NCBI RefSeq assembly: GCF_900109775.1
Contig: NZ_FOAX01000004.1
Coordinates: 310,001 to 374,000 of the forward strand
Reading direction: 5' to 3'
DNA: 64,000 nt
DNA from: Pseudoxanthomonas sp. GM95
GTDB lineage: Bacteria > Pseudomonadota > Gammaproteobacteria > Xanthomonadales > Xanthomonadaceae
The notes below the pieces were generated by a model. The model was not told the origin of the DNA and did not search any database. It was given only the letters and a program-made list of their open reading frames with translations. The position numbers and the translations under genes were made by a program. Below, one piece after another: positions 8,667 to 18,917 of the stretch. Every line of letters begins with the position of its first letter. Positions within the stretch are counted from its first letter, which is position 1.

Positions 8667-9371
8667 ATGGAAGCGAAGCGGGTGGACCACTGGTTGCGTC
8701 GGGCCGGCCAGCTGCTGCTGGCGCCGCGCTGCCTGGCCTGCGGCGAACCCGGGGCGGACGGACTGGACCTGTGCCGCGCCTGCACCGAGGCCCTGCCCTG
8801 GAACCGCGCCGCCTGCCCGCGCTGCGCGCTGCCGACCCCGCACGGCGACCGCTGCGGCGCCTGCCTGCAAGCGCCAACGCCGATGACCGCCACTTACGCC
8901 GCATGCGTCTACGGCCTGCCGCTGGATCGGCTGGTGCCGCGCTTCAAGTTCCATCAGGACCTGGCCTGCGGCCGCTTGCTGGCCGAGCTGATGACACGCA
9001 GCCTGGCGACGGTCGAACGCCCCGACGCGCTGATCCCCATCCCGCTTCACGCCAGCCGTCTGCGCCAGCGCGGCTACGACCAGGCGCTGGAACTCGCCCG
9101 ACCGCTGGGGCGTGCGCTGGACTTGCCGCTGCTGGAGCGCGTCCTGATCCGCCAGCGCGAAACCGCGCCGCAGTCCGAACTGGATGCCGCAGCGCGACGC
9201 CGCAACCTGCGCGGCGCATTCGCCGTTCAAGCCCGTGACATGCTGCCGGCGCATGTCGCACTGGTGGACGATGTCATGACCACCGGCGCGACGCTCCAGG
9301 CGGCCGCACAGGTGTTGTTGCGCGCTGGCGTGCAACGCGTGGATGCCTGGGTCTGCGCGCGATCGCCTTGA
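8667..9371 (+). CDS. comF: ComF family phosphoribosyltransferase-like protein
   Basis: ComF/GntX-type protein of 234 residues. An N-terminal zinc-finger-like part has paired cysteines (CLACGEPG, LCRACTEA, CPRCALP, CGACLQ); the C-terminal PRTase domain contains IPIPLHASRLRQRGYDQA and the PRPP loop VALVDDVMTTGATL. In naturally competent bacteria ComF takes part in DNA uptake/processing; in others the role is unproven. It is divergent from bioF. Start ATG 8667 precedes MEAKRVDHWLRR; the upstream frame is not ComF-like. Confidence 0.92.
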   Translation: MEAKRVDHWLRRAGQLLLAPRCLACGEPGADGLDLCRACTEALPWNRAACPRCALPTPHGDRCGACLQAPTPMTATYAACVYGLPLDRLVPRFKFHQDLACGRLLAELMTRSLATVERPDALIPIPLHASRLRQRGYDQALELARPLGRALDLPLLERVLIRQRETAPQSELDAAARRRNLRGAFAVQARDMLPAHVALVDDVMTTGATLQAAAQVLLRAGVQRVDAWVCARSP

Positions 9372-9466
9372 AAGCGGATCGATGCGGGCGCGGCTTCATC
9401 AGCGGACGGCTTCAGCCGTGAGTCCACATCGACGCCCAATCAGCTCCCACCTTCGCAAGAACTGGA

Positions 9467-10906
9467 TCAGCCCGCAGGCGCCGGCATCACCGGAGGCACG
9501 TACGGCAGGGTCAGGCCCAACAGCCACAGCAGGCCGATCACCAGCGGGATGTGCACCAGCAGCTGGATGAAGGTGAAGCCGACGATGTCGCGCGCCTTCA
9601 GCCCCAGCACGCCCAGCAGCGGCAGCATCCAGAACGGATTGATCAGGTTGGGCAGCGCTTCGGCCGCGTTGTAGACCTGCACCGCCCAGCCCAGGTGCGA
9701 CTGCAGTTCGTTCGCCGCCTGCATCACGTACGGCGCTTCGATCAGCCATTTGCCGCCGCCGGAGGGCACGAAGAAGCCCAGCACCGCCGAGTACACGCCC
9801 ATCACCGCCGGGAACGTGTCCTGCGTAGCCACGTGCACGAACAGCTGCGAAAGGTGGTGCGCCAGCGTGTCGCCATCGGCGCCCTTGGCGCCGGTGAGGA
9901 TCATCGCGATGCCACCGTACAGCGGGAACTGGATCAGCACGCCGGTGGTACTGGGCACGGCCTTGGCCACCGCGTTGAGGAAGCTGCGCGGCCGCCAGTG
10001 CAGCAGCAGGCCCAGCGCCAGGAACAGGAAGTTGTAGGTGTTGAGGTTGGCGATCGCGGTGATCACCGGCTTGGCCGCGAACTCGCTCGCCAGCCAGCCG
10101 AAGGCCAGCAGCGAGAGCAGCACGGTCAGCAGCGGGCTGTATTCCAGCCACTCGCCCGGACGGGTACGCGGCGGCAGCTCGGCCTTGGCCTCGGAGGCCA
10201 CGGCCTCGTCGAAATCGGCCACGGTGCGCGCGGCCGTGCCGGTCGGCGCGGTGAACCAGCAGATCAGCAGCGACACCCCGATCAGCACCGCGGTCAGCAC
10301 GATCGACTGCCACAGGAAGATGGTTTCGGTGAAGGGCAGCACGCCGGTGATTTCCAGCAGGCCCGGCGGCATGGAGGCCGGGTTGGCCTGCAGCTGCGCG
10401 GCCGAGGAACTCAGGCCCATCGCCCACACCGCGCCCAGGCCCAGATAAGCTGCGGCACCGGCAGCGCGATAGTCCATCTTCAGATCGGTGCGCCGCGCCA
10501 GCGCGCGCACCAGCAGGCCGCCGAACACCAGCGAGAAGCCCCAGCTCAGCAGCGAGGCCAGCATGCTGACCAAGCCGACATAGACGATCGCCCCGCGCCC
10601 GCTGCGCGGCACTTTCGCCAGCTGGTCGATGAAGCGCGCCACGATCGGCGCGGTCGCCACCGCGTAGCCGCCGATGACCACGAAGGCCATCTGCATGGTG
10701 AAGGGAATCAGGCTCCAGAAGCCGCCGCCGAAGGCCTCAGCCGTCGCCTTTGGCGTGGCGCCGGCCAGCATCGCGGCGATCGCCACGATGACCACGCCCA
10801 GCACCGCGAACACATACGCGTCAGGGAACCACTTCTCTGCCCAGGCCGCGCTGCGCAACGCCGCGCGCGCCATCACCCCCTGCTTGCCCGCTTGCGTCGC
10901 TGCCAT
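9467..10906 (-). CDS. AtoE-type short-chain fatty acid transporter
   Basis: 479-residue polytopic membrane protein of the AtoE family (short-chain fatty acid uptake in E. coli with the ato genes). About eleven to twelve hydrophobic segments are apparent; the block VPSGGGKWLIEAPYVMQAANEL and YNAAEALPNLINPFWMLPLLG near the C-terminus are characteristic. N-terminus MAATQAGKQGVMARAALRSAAWAEKWFPDAYVFAVLG fits the family. No ato or other fatty-acid degradation genes are adjacent, so the substrate is assigned from family only. Confidence 0.88.
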   Translation of the reverse strand: MAATQAGKQGVMARAALRSAAWAEKWFPDAYVFAVLGVVIVAIAAMLAGATPKATAEAFGGGFWSLIPFTMQMAFVVIGGYAVATAPIVARFIDQLAKVPRSGRGAIVYVGLVSMLASLLSWGFSLVFGGLLVRALARRTDLKMDYRAAGAAAYLGLGAVWAMGLSSSAAQLQANPASMPPGLLEITGVLPFTETIFLWQSIVLTAVLIGVSLLICWFTAPTGTAARTVADFDEAVASEAKAELPPRTRPGEWLEYSPLLTVLLSLLAFGWLASEFAAKPVITAIANLNTYNFLFLALGLLLHWRPRSFLNAVAKAVPSTTGVLIQFPLYGGIAMILTGAKGADGDTLAHHLSQLFVHVATQDTFPAVMGVYSAVLGFFVPSGGGKWLIEAPYVMQAANELQSHLGWAVQVYNAAEALPNLINPFWMLPLLGVLGLKARDIVGFTFIQLLVHIPLVIGLLWLLGLTLPYVPPVMPAPAG

Positions 10907-11032
10907 GGCCCGTCTCCCTGTGCGGTCTCAGCCGCATTGTGGGAACGCAGGCCACGCGGGTCTGCTGGACCTTGGTCTAGGCTGGAATCGAGCGATGCCG
11001 GCCGGAACTGCAACCGTTGGGGCCCCATTCCG

Positions 11033-11131
11033 GTGTGGGAGCTGCAACTTGCGCGGCTGTGCTTGTGGGAGCTGCTTCAGCAGTGATGAGGCTTTATCAG
11101 GAAAGCCATCGCTGCTGAAGCAGACTCACAC
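11033..11131. repeat. GTGGGAGC-type extragenic palindrome (degenerate copy plus half copy)
   Basis: GTGGGAGCTGCTTCAGCAG starting at 11065 pairs imperfectly with CTGCTGAAGCAG...CTCACAC ending at 11131; a half copy (GTGTGGGAGCTGC) begins at 11033. Same consensus as 12078-12146. This resembles REP-like palindromes scattered between genes in Xanthomonadaceae and pseudomonads. It lies between atoE and the 3' end of ubiA. Confidence 0.7.
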
Positions 11132-11141
11132 ATCCAGACGA

Positions 11142-12038
11142 TCAGGGCTTCAGCAGCTGATCAACCACGATGCCGACGAACACCGCCGCGCCCACCCAGT
11201 TGTTGTGCAGGAACGCGCGGAAACACGGCCCGCGTTCGCGACCGCGGCACAGCCAGAATTCGTACACCACCAGCAGCACGCCAACCGCCAACGCGAGGTC
11301 GTAATACAGCCCCAATCCGGCCTGCCGTCCGACCAGCCACAGCGTGACGAACACCAGCGCGTACAGCACGCCCTGGATCACCAGATCCAGATCGCCGAAC
11401 AGGATCGCGGTGGACTTGGAACCGGCGCGGATGTCGTCCTCGCGATCGACCATCGCATACCAGGTGTCGTACGCCGTGGCCCACAGGATGTTGGCCGCAT
11501 ACAGCAGCCAGGCCAGCGGCGGCACTTCGCCCTGCACGGCCGCGAAGGCCATCGGAATCCCGAAGCCGAACGCCAGGCCCAGATAGACCTGCGGCAGGTA
11601 GGTATAGCGCTTCAGATACGGATAGCTGGCCGCCAGGAACGCCGCGATCACGCTCAGGCCCAGGGTCAGCCGATTCATCGTCGCCACCAGCGCCAGCGCG
11701 ACCAGCATCAGCACCACGAACACCCACAGCGCTTCGCGCCCGGTCACCTGCCCGGACGCCAACGGCCGGTCCTTGGTGCGCTCCACCTTCGGATCCAGCC
11801 AGCGGTCGGCGTAATCGTTGATCACGCAGCCCGCCGAACGCGTCAGCCACACGCCCAGCGTGAACACCACCAGCGTCCACCAAGGCGGCATGCCGCCGGC
11901 CGCCAGCCACAGCGCCCACCAGGTCGGCCACAGCAGCAGCAGCACGCCGATCGGCCGGTCACCACGGACCAGCTTCCAGTACAGCTGCAGGCGCCCGGGC
12001 GGCTGCACCAGCGGCGCGTCGAATCGTTCGTAACTCAT
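11142..12038 (-). CDS. ubiA: 4-hydroxybenzoate polyprenyltransferase UbiA
   Basis: Integral membrane prenyltransferase attaching the polyprenyl tail to 4-hydroxybenzoate in ubiquinone synthesis. 298 residues. First aspartate-rich motif [20 protein letters not shown] (about residues 74-93) and second motif [13 protein letters not shown] are both intact; eight to nine hydrophobic segments follow the expected pattern. N-terminus [31 protein letters not shown] is typical for the family. Single gene flanked on both sides by related palindromes; ubiC is not nearby. Confidence 0.96.
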   Translation of the reverse strand: MSYERFDAPLVQPPGRLQLYWKLVRGDRPIGVLLLLWPTWWALWLAAGGMPPWWTLVVFTLGVWLTRSAGCVINDYADRWLDPKVERTKDRPLASGQVTGREALWVFVVLMLVALALVATMNRLTLGLSVIAAFLAASYPYLKRYTYLPQVYLGLAFGFGIPMAFAAVQGEVPPLAWLLYAANILWATAYDTWYAMVDREDDIRAGSKSTAILFGDLDLVIQGVLYALVFVTLWLVGRQAGLGLYYDLALAVGVLLVVYEFWLCRGRERGPCFRAFLHNNWVGAAVFVGIVVDQLLKP

Positions 12039-12077
12039 GCAGGAAAGGGTAGCAGGCGGACCGCAGTCCGAGATGCC

Positions 12078-12146
12078 TGTGGGAGCCGTTTCAGCGGCGA
12101 TGAGGCTTTACCGATAAGACCCATCGCCGCTGAAGCGGCTCCCACA
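12078..12146. repeat. GTGGGAGC-type extragenic palindrome (intact copy)
   Basis: 24-base arms 12079-12102 and 12122-12145 match with a single G.T pair around a 19-base loop (core GTGGGAGCCG...CGGCTCCCAC). Related to the copy at 11033-11131; together they bracket ubiA. Such elements are usually dispersed REP-like sequences that can stabilise or end transcripts. Confidence 0.85.
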
Positions 12147-12165
12147 AGACTTCTCTAGCTTCAAA

Positions 12166-12194
12166 GAAAAACGGCGCCTCCCGGCGCCGTTTTC
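12166..12194 (-). terminator. intrinsic terminator downstream of the kinase pseudogene
   Basis: Stem ACGGCGCC/GGCGCCGT (12171-12178 with 12183-12190) with A/T-rich extensions and a run of T on the minus strand after the stem. A similar ACGGCGCC hairpin lies behind the intact wzc paralogue, so this terminator was probably duplicated with the gene. Confidence 0.75.
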
Positions 12195-12217
12195 TGCGTG
12201 TCCTGCTAGCAACAGGA

Positions 12218-13840
12218 TCAGGCGTTCGCGCCGCCCGACTTGTACTCGTAGTACCCGTAGCTGTAATAGCCGGTGGCGCGCTTTTCGACCGCGTTGAAGA
12301 TCGCACCCTTGATGTGCACGCCGTTCTGCTCGAAGCGCTTCTTGGTCAGCATCAACTCCTTGGGCTGGTTCAGGCCGAAGCGCGTCACCAGCAGCGACGA
12401 ACCTGCCTGCTGCCCGACGATGGCCGCATCGGTCACTGCCAGGATCGGCGGCGTATCGATGATGACCAGGTCGTACTGCGAGGCCAGCGATTCCAGCAGC
12501 TGGGTGAAACGCGGGTGCATCAACAGCTCGGACGGATTCGGCGGGATCTCGCCGCGGGTCATGTAGTGCATGTTCGGCACGCGATCCATGATGTGGATCG
12601 CCGAGGCAGCGTCGGCCTTGCCGACCAGCACGTCGGACAGGCCATTGCCCGGCACCACGCCCAGTACCTTGTGCAGCGTGCCCTTGCGCATGTCCGCGTC
12701 GATGACCAGCACCTTCTGCCCGGCCTGGGCGATCACCGCCGCCAGGTTGGCCGAAACGAAGGTCTTACCGACGCCCGGACGCGGTCCGGAAATCATCAGC
12801 ACATTGTTCTTCGCTTCCAGCATCGCGAAATGCAGGCTGGTACGCAGGCTGCGCATGGCCTCGACCGCAAGATCCGCCGGTGCGTTCACTGCAAGCAGGT
12901 GGTGGCGTCCGGTGCCGCCCGTACGACGGCTGCGCTTGGCGATGTCCTGCACATCCTTGGAATCGCTGAGCGGGATCGCCGCGTACACCGGCAAGCCCAG
13001 TTCTTCGATCTGCGAGGGCTCCTCGATGCCCGGATTCATGATCCGGCGCAGGAACACCAGGCCCACGGCCAGGAAGCCACCGAGCAGCGTGCCCACCAGC
13101 ACGATCAGCGGACGGCGCGGTTTGACCGGGCTGGTCACGTCCACGGCGGCCGGATCGATGATGCGCACGTTGCCGACCGTGCCGGCACGGGCCACGTCCA
13201 GCTGCTGGGCCTGGTTGAGCAGCGCGGTGTACAGCTCGTTGCTGACCTGCAGGTCACGGGTCAGGCGCAGCAGTTCCTGCTGGGTGTCCGGCAGCTCGCC
13301 CACTTGCTTGTTGAAGCCGGCCTTGCGCGATTCCAGTTCACCGATCTGCTTCATCAGCGCGCGGTAGGCCGGGTGCTCCCTGGTGAAGCTGCGGTCCATC
13401 TCGGCCTGCTGCATGTGCAGCTGCTGGATGCTGGTTTCCACCGCGACCTGCTGCTCCAGCAGGCCTTTGGTCTGCATGGTGATGTCAACCGACTTGGCCT
13501 TGGTCTGGTAGGCGTTCATCGCCGCCTGTGCCGCCTCGACCTGCTTGCGCACTTCCAGCAGCTGGTCCTTGACGAACTTCAGCTGCGAGGACACTTCGGC
13601 GGAGTTGCGGTCCACCTTCCGGCGACCATAAGCCTCCACTACATCCTAAAGAAACTGTCCAGAAAATTCCGTGCTATTACTTTCGTAAATTAGTTTCAGT
13701 ATGCTGGACTCTTTGCCCTTTTTAGAAGACTTGATCGAACCTTGCAAAGGTGCCACCACATTCAACCAACGCTGCTTGCTCGCGCTGGATCGACTACCGG
13801 ATTGGCGACAAGCGACGCGAGCAGGATGCTTACATGACAA
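12218..13840 (-). pseudogene. decayed Wzc/GumC-type tyrosine autokinase, mosaic copy of the wzc at 18918-21149
   Basis: Residues from GTG 13639 to 12218 (473 aa) closely match the C-terminal two thirds of the intact kinase: coiled coil, second membrane segment, Walker A SGPRPGVGKT, VLVIDADMRKG, DLVIIDTPP and C-terminal tyrosines YYSYGYYEY. Immediately upstream in the same frame an amber TAG (13646-13648) replaces the Gln codon of FLQDV (plus-strand CTA versus CTG). Before it, QRWLNVV...GKESSILKL...FSGQFL is still alignable but divergent and AT-rich, and VSILLASLVANP (from 13833) matches VNLLVAALAANP of the paralogue in another frame, so at least one frameshift exists. Weak similarity may run to about 13950. 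The 5' third with the first membrane helix is lost. A truncated kinase fragment could still be made from 13639. Confidence 0.85.
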
Positions 13841-14151
13841 TCATAACAATGAAGCTCGCTTTCAACAGAACGAGCGCTCCAGGAGGCAAATTCCCGAAGG
13901 CCGACTCTATCAGCGGGACGCTATCGCGCAACGCGCCACCACGTCATGTATTTGAAGCTTTTCGGAGCCTTAGCGAAGCGATGAATGCTTAGTTAATGAG
14001 ACCTATGCCATTGACGGGCGTCTTTCGGAAACCTGATTTCGGCTGCACGGGAATTGGTAGATACAGGGCTTAGCTTCCCAACATTTCACCCGTTAGACTT
14101 ATGGATCAATGTTCGGTCACGGCCGGACTCCTCATATCTGGAAGTTGATAC

Positions 14152-15207
14152 ATGCCAACATGGCTCGTCACCGGCGGCGCCGGTTTCATTGGTGGGAATT
14201 TCGTGCTTGAGGCCGTCGGCCAGGGCGTCCGTGTCATCACGCTGGATGCGCTGACCTACGCGGGCAACCTGGACACGCTGGCCTCGCTTGAGGGCAATCC
14301 GAACCACGTGTTCGCACAGGGCGATATCGGCGACAGCGCGCTGGTCAGCGAGCTGCTGGCCAAGTACAGGCCGGACGCAGTCCTGAATTTTGCGGCCGAA
14401 AGCCACGTGGATCGCTCGATCGACGGGCCCGGCGCGTTCATCCAGACCAATGTCGTCGGCACGCTGGGCCTGCTGGAAGCGGTACGCGACTACTGGAAGG
14501 CGCTGCCCGAGCCGGCCAAGTCCGCGTTCCGCTTCCTGCACGTGTCCACCGATGAGGTCTACGGCTCGCTGGGCGACACCGGCAAGTTCACCGAAGAAAC
14601 GCCGTATGCGCCCAACTCGCCGTATTCGGCGTCCAAGGCGGCTTCTGACCATCTGGTGCGCGCGTTCCACCACACCTACGGGTTGCCGGTGCTGACCACC
14701 AACTGCTCGAACAATTACGGCCCGTACCACTTCCCGGAAAAGCTCATCCCGCTGGTGATCGCCAAGGCGCTGGCCGGCGAGCCGCTGCCGGTGTACGGCG
14801 ATGGCAAGAACGTGCGCGACTGGCTGTTCGTTAGCGACCACTGCAGCGCGATCCGCACGGTGCTGGCCAAGGGCCAGGTCGGCGAGACCTACAACGTCGG
14901 TGGCAATGCCGAGCGTCAGAACATCGAAGTCGTGCAGGCCATCTGCGCGCTGCTGGACCAGCGTCGTCCGCGCGAGGATGGCCAGCCGCGCAGCAACCAG
15001 ATCACCTATGTCACCGATCGCCCGGGTCACGATCGCCGCTATGCGATCGATGCGACCAAGCTGAAGGAACAACTGGGCTGGGAGCCGCAGCACACCTTCG
15101 AAGAAGGCATCGCCACCACCGTCGACTGGTACTTGGACAACCAGGCCTGGGTGCAGCGCGTGCTGGACGGCAGCTATCGCATGGAACGTATCGGCACCTC
15201 GGCCTGA
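14152..15207 (+). CDS. rmlB: dTDP-glucose 4,6-dehydratase RmlB
   Basis: NAD-dependent short-chain dehydrogenase family enzyme converting dTDP-glucose to dTDP-4-keto-6-deoxyglucose, second step to dTDP-L-rhamnose. 351 residues. Rossmann motif [12 protein letters not shown] at the N-terminus, STDEVYG with the catalytic Thr-Asp-Glu, [10 protein letters not shown] with the Tyr-Lys pair and [18 protein letters not shown] are diagnostic. GGAAG lies 9 bases before ATG 14152. First gene of rmlBACD, downstream of an AT-rich region that overlaps the decayed 5' end of the kinase pseudogene. Confidence 0.97.
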   Translation: MPTWLVTGGAGFIGGNFVLEAVGQGVRVITLDALTYAGNLDTLASLEGNPNHVFAQGDIGDSALVSELLAKYRPDAVLNFAAESHVDRSIDGPGAFIQTNVVGTLGLLEAVRDYWKALPEPAKSAFRFLHVSTDEVYGSLGDTGKFTEETPYAPNSPYSASKAASDHLVRAFHHTYGLPVLTTNCSNNYGPYHFPEKLIPLVIAKALAGEPLPVYGDGKNVRDWLFVSDHCSAIRTVLAKGQVGETYNVGGNAERQNIEVVQAICALLDQRRPREDGQPRSNQITYVTDRPGHDRRYAIDATKLKEQLGWEPQHTFEEGIATTVDWYLDNQAWVQRVLDGSYRMERIGTSA

Positions 15208-15223
15208 GCACGGGAGCAATCAC

Positions 15224-16111
15224 ATGAAGCAACGCAAGGGCATCATCCTGGCCGGCGGCTCGGGCACGCGCCTGTATCCATTGACCCAGGCGATCAGCAA
15301 GCAGCTGCTGCCGGTCTACGACAAGCCGATGATCTACTACCCGCTCAGCGTGCTGATGCTGGCGGGCATCCGCGAGGTGTTGATCATCAACACGCCGCAC
15401 GAGCAGGCGCTGTTCAAAGCGCTGCTGGGCGATGGTTCGCAGTGGGGCATGAAGATCGAATATGCCGTGCAGCCGAGCCCGGACGGGCTGGCGCAGGCGT
15501 TCCTGATCGGGCGTGAGTTCCTCGACGGGGCGCCGAGCTGCCTGGTGCTGGGCGACAACATCTTCCACGGCCACGGCCTGACCGAGCTGCTGGCGCGCGC
15601 CGATGCGCGCGAACACGGTGCGACGGTGTTCGGCTATTACGTGCGCGATCCGGAGCGCTACGGCGTGGCCGAATTCGATGCGCAGAACCGTGTGATCGGC
15701 CTGGAAGAAAAGCCTGCGAAGCCGCGCTCCAACTACGCAGTGACCGGCCTGTACTTCTACGACGAGAAGGTCTGCGACTACGCTGCCAGCCTGCAGCCCT
15801 CGCCGCGTGGTGAGTTGGAGATCACCGATCTCAACAAGCTGTATCTGGACCAGGGCGACCTGCATCTGGAGCCGCTGGGCCGCGGCTATGCGTGGCTGGA
15901 CACCGGCACGCACCGTTCGCTGCTGGAGGCTTGCACCTTTATCGAGACGGTCGAGGCCCGCCAGGGCCTGCGCGTGTGCTGCCCGGAGGAGATCGCCTAC
16001 GTCAGCGGCTGGATCGACGACGCGCAGCTTGAAGCGCTGGCCGCGCCGCTGGTCAAGAGTGGCTATGGCGAGTACCTGCTGTCCCTGCGCGAGCGAAAGG
16101 TCATCCTGTGA
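15224..16111 (+). CDS. rmlA: glucose-1-phosphate thymidylyltransferase RmlA
   Basis: Nucleotidyltransferase making dTDP-glucose from dTTP and glucose-1-phosphate, feedback-inhibited by dTDP-rhamnose in studied homologues. 295 residues. N-terminal signature [17 protein letters not shown], then [34 protein letters not shown] with the metal-binding Asp, [22 protein letters not shown] and the C-terminal [15 protein letters not shown]. Sixteen bases after rmlB; overlaps rmlC by four bases (GTGA), indicating translational coupling. Confidence 0.97.
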   Translation: MKQRKGIILAGGSGTRLYPLTQAISKQLLPVYDKPMIYYPLSVLMLAGIREVLIINTPHEQALFKALLGDGSQWGMKIEYAVQPSPDGLAQAFLIGREFLDGAPSCLVLGDNIFHGHGLTELLARADAREHGATVFGYYVRDPERYGVAEFDAQNRVIGLEEKPAKPRSNYAVTGLYFYDEKVCDYAASLQPSPRGELEITDLNKLYLDQGDLHLEPLGRGYAWLDTGTHRSLLEACTFIETVEARQGLRVCCPEEIAYVSGWIDDAQLEALAAPLVKSGYGEYLLSLRERKVIL

Positions 16112-16665
16112 AAGTCATTGAAACCGCCCTGCCCGGCTGCACCATCCTTGAGCCGGCGGTGTTCGGCGACGAGCGCGGGTTCTTCATGGAGACCTGGAAC
16201 GCGGCGCGCTTTGGCGAGCTCGGCCTGCCGGATCGCTTCGTGCAGAGCAACGTCTCGTCCTCGTCCAAGGGCGTGCTGCGTGGCCTGCATTACCAGTGGC
16301 CCAATCCGCAGGGCAAGCTGGTCAGCGTGCTGGAAGGCGAGGTCTACGATGTGGCCGTCGACGTCCGTCGTGACTCACCGCATTTCGGCCAGTGGACTGC
16401 AGTGGTGCTGAGCGCGGAGAACAAGCGCCAGTTCTGGATTCCTGAAGGGTTCGCGCACGGGTTTGCGGTGCTCTCCGAGCGCGCGCTTTTCAGCTACATG
16501 TGCACGAACGTCTACGACAAGGCCGCCGACGCCAGCGTGCGTTGGGATGACCCGGCCATCGGCATCGATTGGCCGATCGGCAACCCGAACCTGTCGGAAA
16601 AGGATGCAAAGGCGCCACTGCTGGCGGAAGTCGCTGCCGAACGCCTGCCGGTCTACACCGCATGA
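16108..16665 (+). CDS. rmlC: dTDP-4-dehydrorhamnose 3,5-epimerase RmlC
   Basis: Cupin-fold epimerase acting on dTDP-4-keto-6-deoxyglucose. 185 residues from GTG 16108, which overlaps the rmlA stop. Conserved [33 protein letters not shown] with the catalytic His, [18 protein letters not shown] and [14 protein letters not shown] are all present. Its stop overlaps the rmlD start (ATGA). Confidence 0.96.
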   Translation: MKVIETALPGCTILEPAVFGDERGFFMETWNAARFGELGLPDRFVQSNVSSSSKGVLRGLHYQWPNPQGKLVSVLEGEVYDVAVDVRRDSPHFGQWTAVVLSAENKRQFWIPEGFAHGFAVLSERALFSYMCTNVYDKAADASVRWDDPAIGIDWPIGNPNLSEKDAKAPLLAEVAAERLPVYTA

Positions 16666-17558
16666 AGCTGCTGGTCCTGGGAGGCAACGGCCAGGTCGGC
16701 TTTGAGTTGCTGCGTGCGTTGAAGCCGCTGGGCGAGGTCGTCGCGACCACACGCACCGGCGTGCTGGAAGACGGCACGCCCTGCGAGGTCGCTGACTTCG
16801 ATCAGCCGCAGACGTTGGCCGCGCTGGTCGATCGCATCGCACCGGACGTGGTGGTCAACGCCGCAGCCTGGACTGCGGTGGACAAGGCCGAAACCGAGCA
16901 GGCCGCTGCAGCCCGCGCCAACGCCGAGGCACCGGCTGTGTTGGCCCGGGCCTGTGCCGCGCGCGGTGCGCTGCTGGTGCACTACTCGACGGACTACGTG
17001 TTCCCGGGCGATGGCAGCGTGCCGTATCGCGAGGACGATGCCACCGCGCCGCTGGGCGTGTATGGCGCCACCAAGCTGGCCGGTGAGGACGCGATCCGCG
17101 CTTCCGGCGCGCGCCACATGATCTTCCGCACCGCGTGGGTGTATGCGGCGCGTGGCGGCAACTTCCTGCGCACGATGCTGCGCGTGGGCGCACAGCGTGA
17201 CCAGCTGGGCGTGGTAGCCGATCAGGTCGGCACGCCGACACCGGCATGGCTGATCGCCGATGCCACGGCCGCGGCCATCGCCAACACGGGAGGCAAGTCC
17301 GGCACCTGGCATCTGACCGCCAGCGGTGTCACCAGCTGGCACGGATTCGCCGAGGCGATCTTTGCCGATGCCGTGCAGCGCGGGCTGCTGGAGCGCGCGC
17401 CACACGTGGCCGCAATCACCACGGCAGAATACCCGACCCCCGCCAAGCGTCCGGCCTATTCCTGCCTGGACAATACGCGCTTCCAGCATGATTTCGGCTT
17501 CAAACTCCCGCAATGGGAAGCCGGGCTGCAGCACGTGATGGGCGAACTGTCGGCGTAA
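16662..17558 (+). CDS. rmlD: dTDP-4-dehydrorhamnose reductase RmlD
   Basis: NAD(P)H-dependent reductase giving dTDP-L-rhamnose, last step of the pathway. 298 residues from ATG 16662 ([20 protein letters not shown]), overlapping the rmlC stop by four bases. NADP motif GGNGQVG, NAAAWTAVDKAE, STDYVFPGDG and YGATKLAGEDAIR (Tyr-Lys) are visible, plus RTAWVYAARGGNFLRTMLR. The upstream in-frame extension into rmlC is not part of the protein. A strong hairpin terminator follows. Confidence 0.96.
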   Translation: MKLLVLGGNGQVGFELLRALKPLGEVVATTRTGVLEDGTPCEVADFDQPQTLAALVDRIAPDVVVNAAAWTAVDKAETEQAAAARANAEAPAVLARACAARGALLVHYSTDYVFPGDGSVPYREDDATAPLGVYGATKLAGEDAIRASGARHMIFRTAWVYAARGGNFLRTMLRVGAQRDQLGVVADQVGTPTPAWLIADATAAAIANTGGKSGTWHLTASGVTSWHGFAEAIFADAVQRGLLERAPHVAAITTAEYPTPAKRPAYSCLDNTRFQHDFGFKLPQWEAGLQHVMGELSA

Positions 17559-17586
17559 GTCGCCCTTTGTTGGAGCGCTGGTCTGC

Positions 17587-17621
17587 CTCGCACAGATCAG
17601 CCGATCTGTGCGAGTAGCGTT
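17587..17621 (+). terminator. intrinsic terminator after rmlBACD
   Basis: Perfect 12-base-pair stem CTCGCACAGATC/GATCTGTGCGAG (17587-17598 with 17603-17614), 4-base loop, followed by TAGCGTTTT. Positioned 28 bases after the rmlD stop. Confidence 0.75.
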
Positions 17622-17748
17622 TTCCAGCGTGTGGGCCTTGGCTTCCGCGCGTCGACATCAGCGCTGGCGCCTGAACAGCACGGCGAGCCACGTTGGATAG
17701 GCGGCGTTCGGCCATGCTTCTAGACTATGGGTCCGTGCCTTGGGCGAT

Positions 17749-17781
17749 GCCTGCATGACGGATGCGCGATGTCATGCAGGC
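17749..17781. promoter_or_regulatory. perfect hairpin in the kdsA leader
   Basis: GCCTGCATGAC (17749-17759) and GTCATGCAGGC (17771-17781) form a perfect 11-base-pair stem with an 11-base loop, 42 bases before the kdsA start. No T-run follows directly, so it is not a clear terminator; a 5'-leader RNA structure or protein-binding palindrome is possible. Confidence 0.4.
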
Positions 17782-17814
17782 CCGGCCTCGGGACGCGCCC
17801 TCTTTTTCCAGTGA

Positions 17815-18690
<876 letters not shown>

Positions 18691-18873
18691 GATTTGGTGC
18701 TCAGACGCGATGCACCGATTGATTGGTCCATTGCATGTCGCCTGATGGCATGGAGTTGGGGCACCTGCAGCTGCGGTAAGGATTCAGTTTCCAATCCTCC
18801 ACCAAGGCGACGATGCAGTCCGGGTCGGGTCGATAGCATCGACGCCGGTTCAGCATTTTCTCCGAGAACAAGA

Positions 18874-18892
18874 ACGGCGCCTCGGGCGCCGT
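18874..18892. terminator. intrinsic terminator between convergent kdsA and wzc
   Basis: ACGGCGCC TCG GGCGCCGT, 8-base-pair stem and 3-base loop, lies between the ends of kdsA (+) and wzc (-). The sequence after the stem on the minus strand is moderately T-rich. It resembles the hairpin at 12166-12194 downstream of the pseudogene paralogue. Confidence 0.6.
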
Positions 18893-18917
18893 CCTTGTAA
18901 CGCAATGCCAGGCTGGC

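Noticed and set aside
13750-13992. 80-residue + strand frame before rmlB
   Set aside because: It lies across decayed minus-strand kinase sequence and has no homology or ribosome-binding site.
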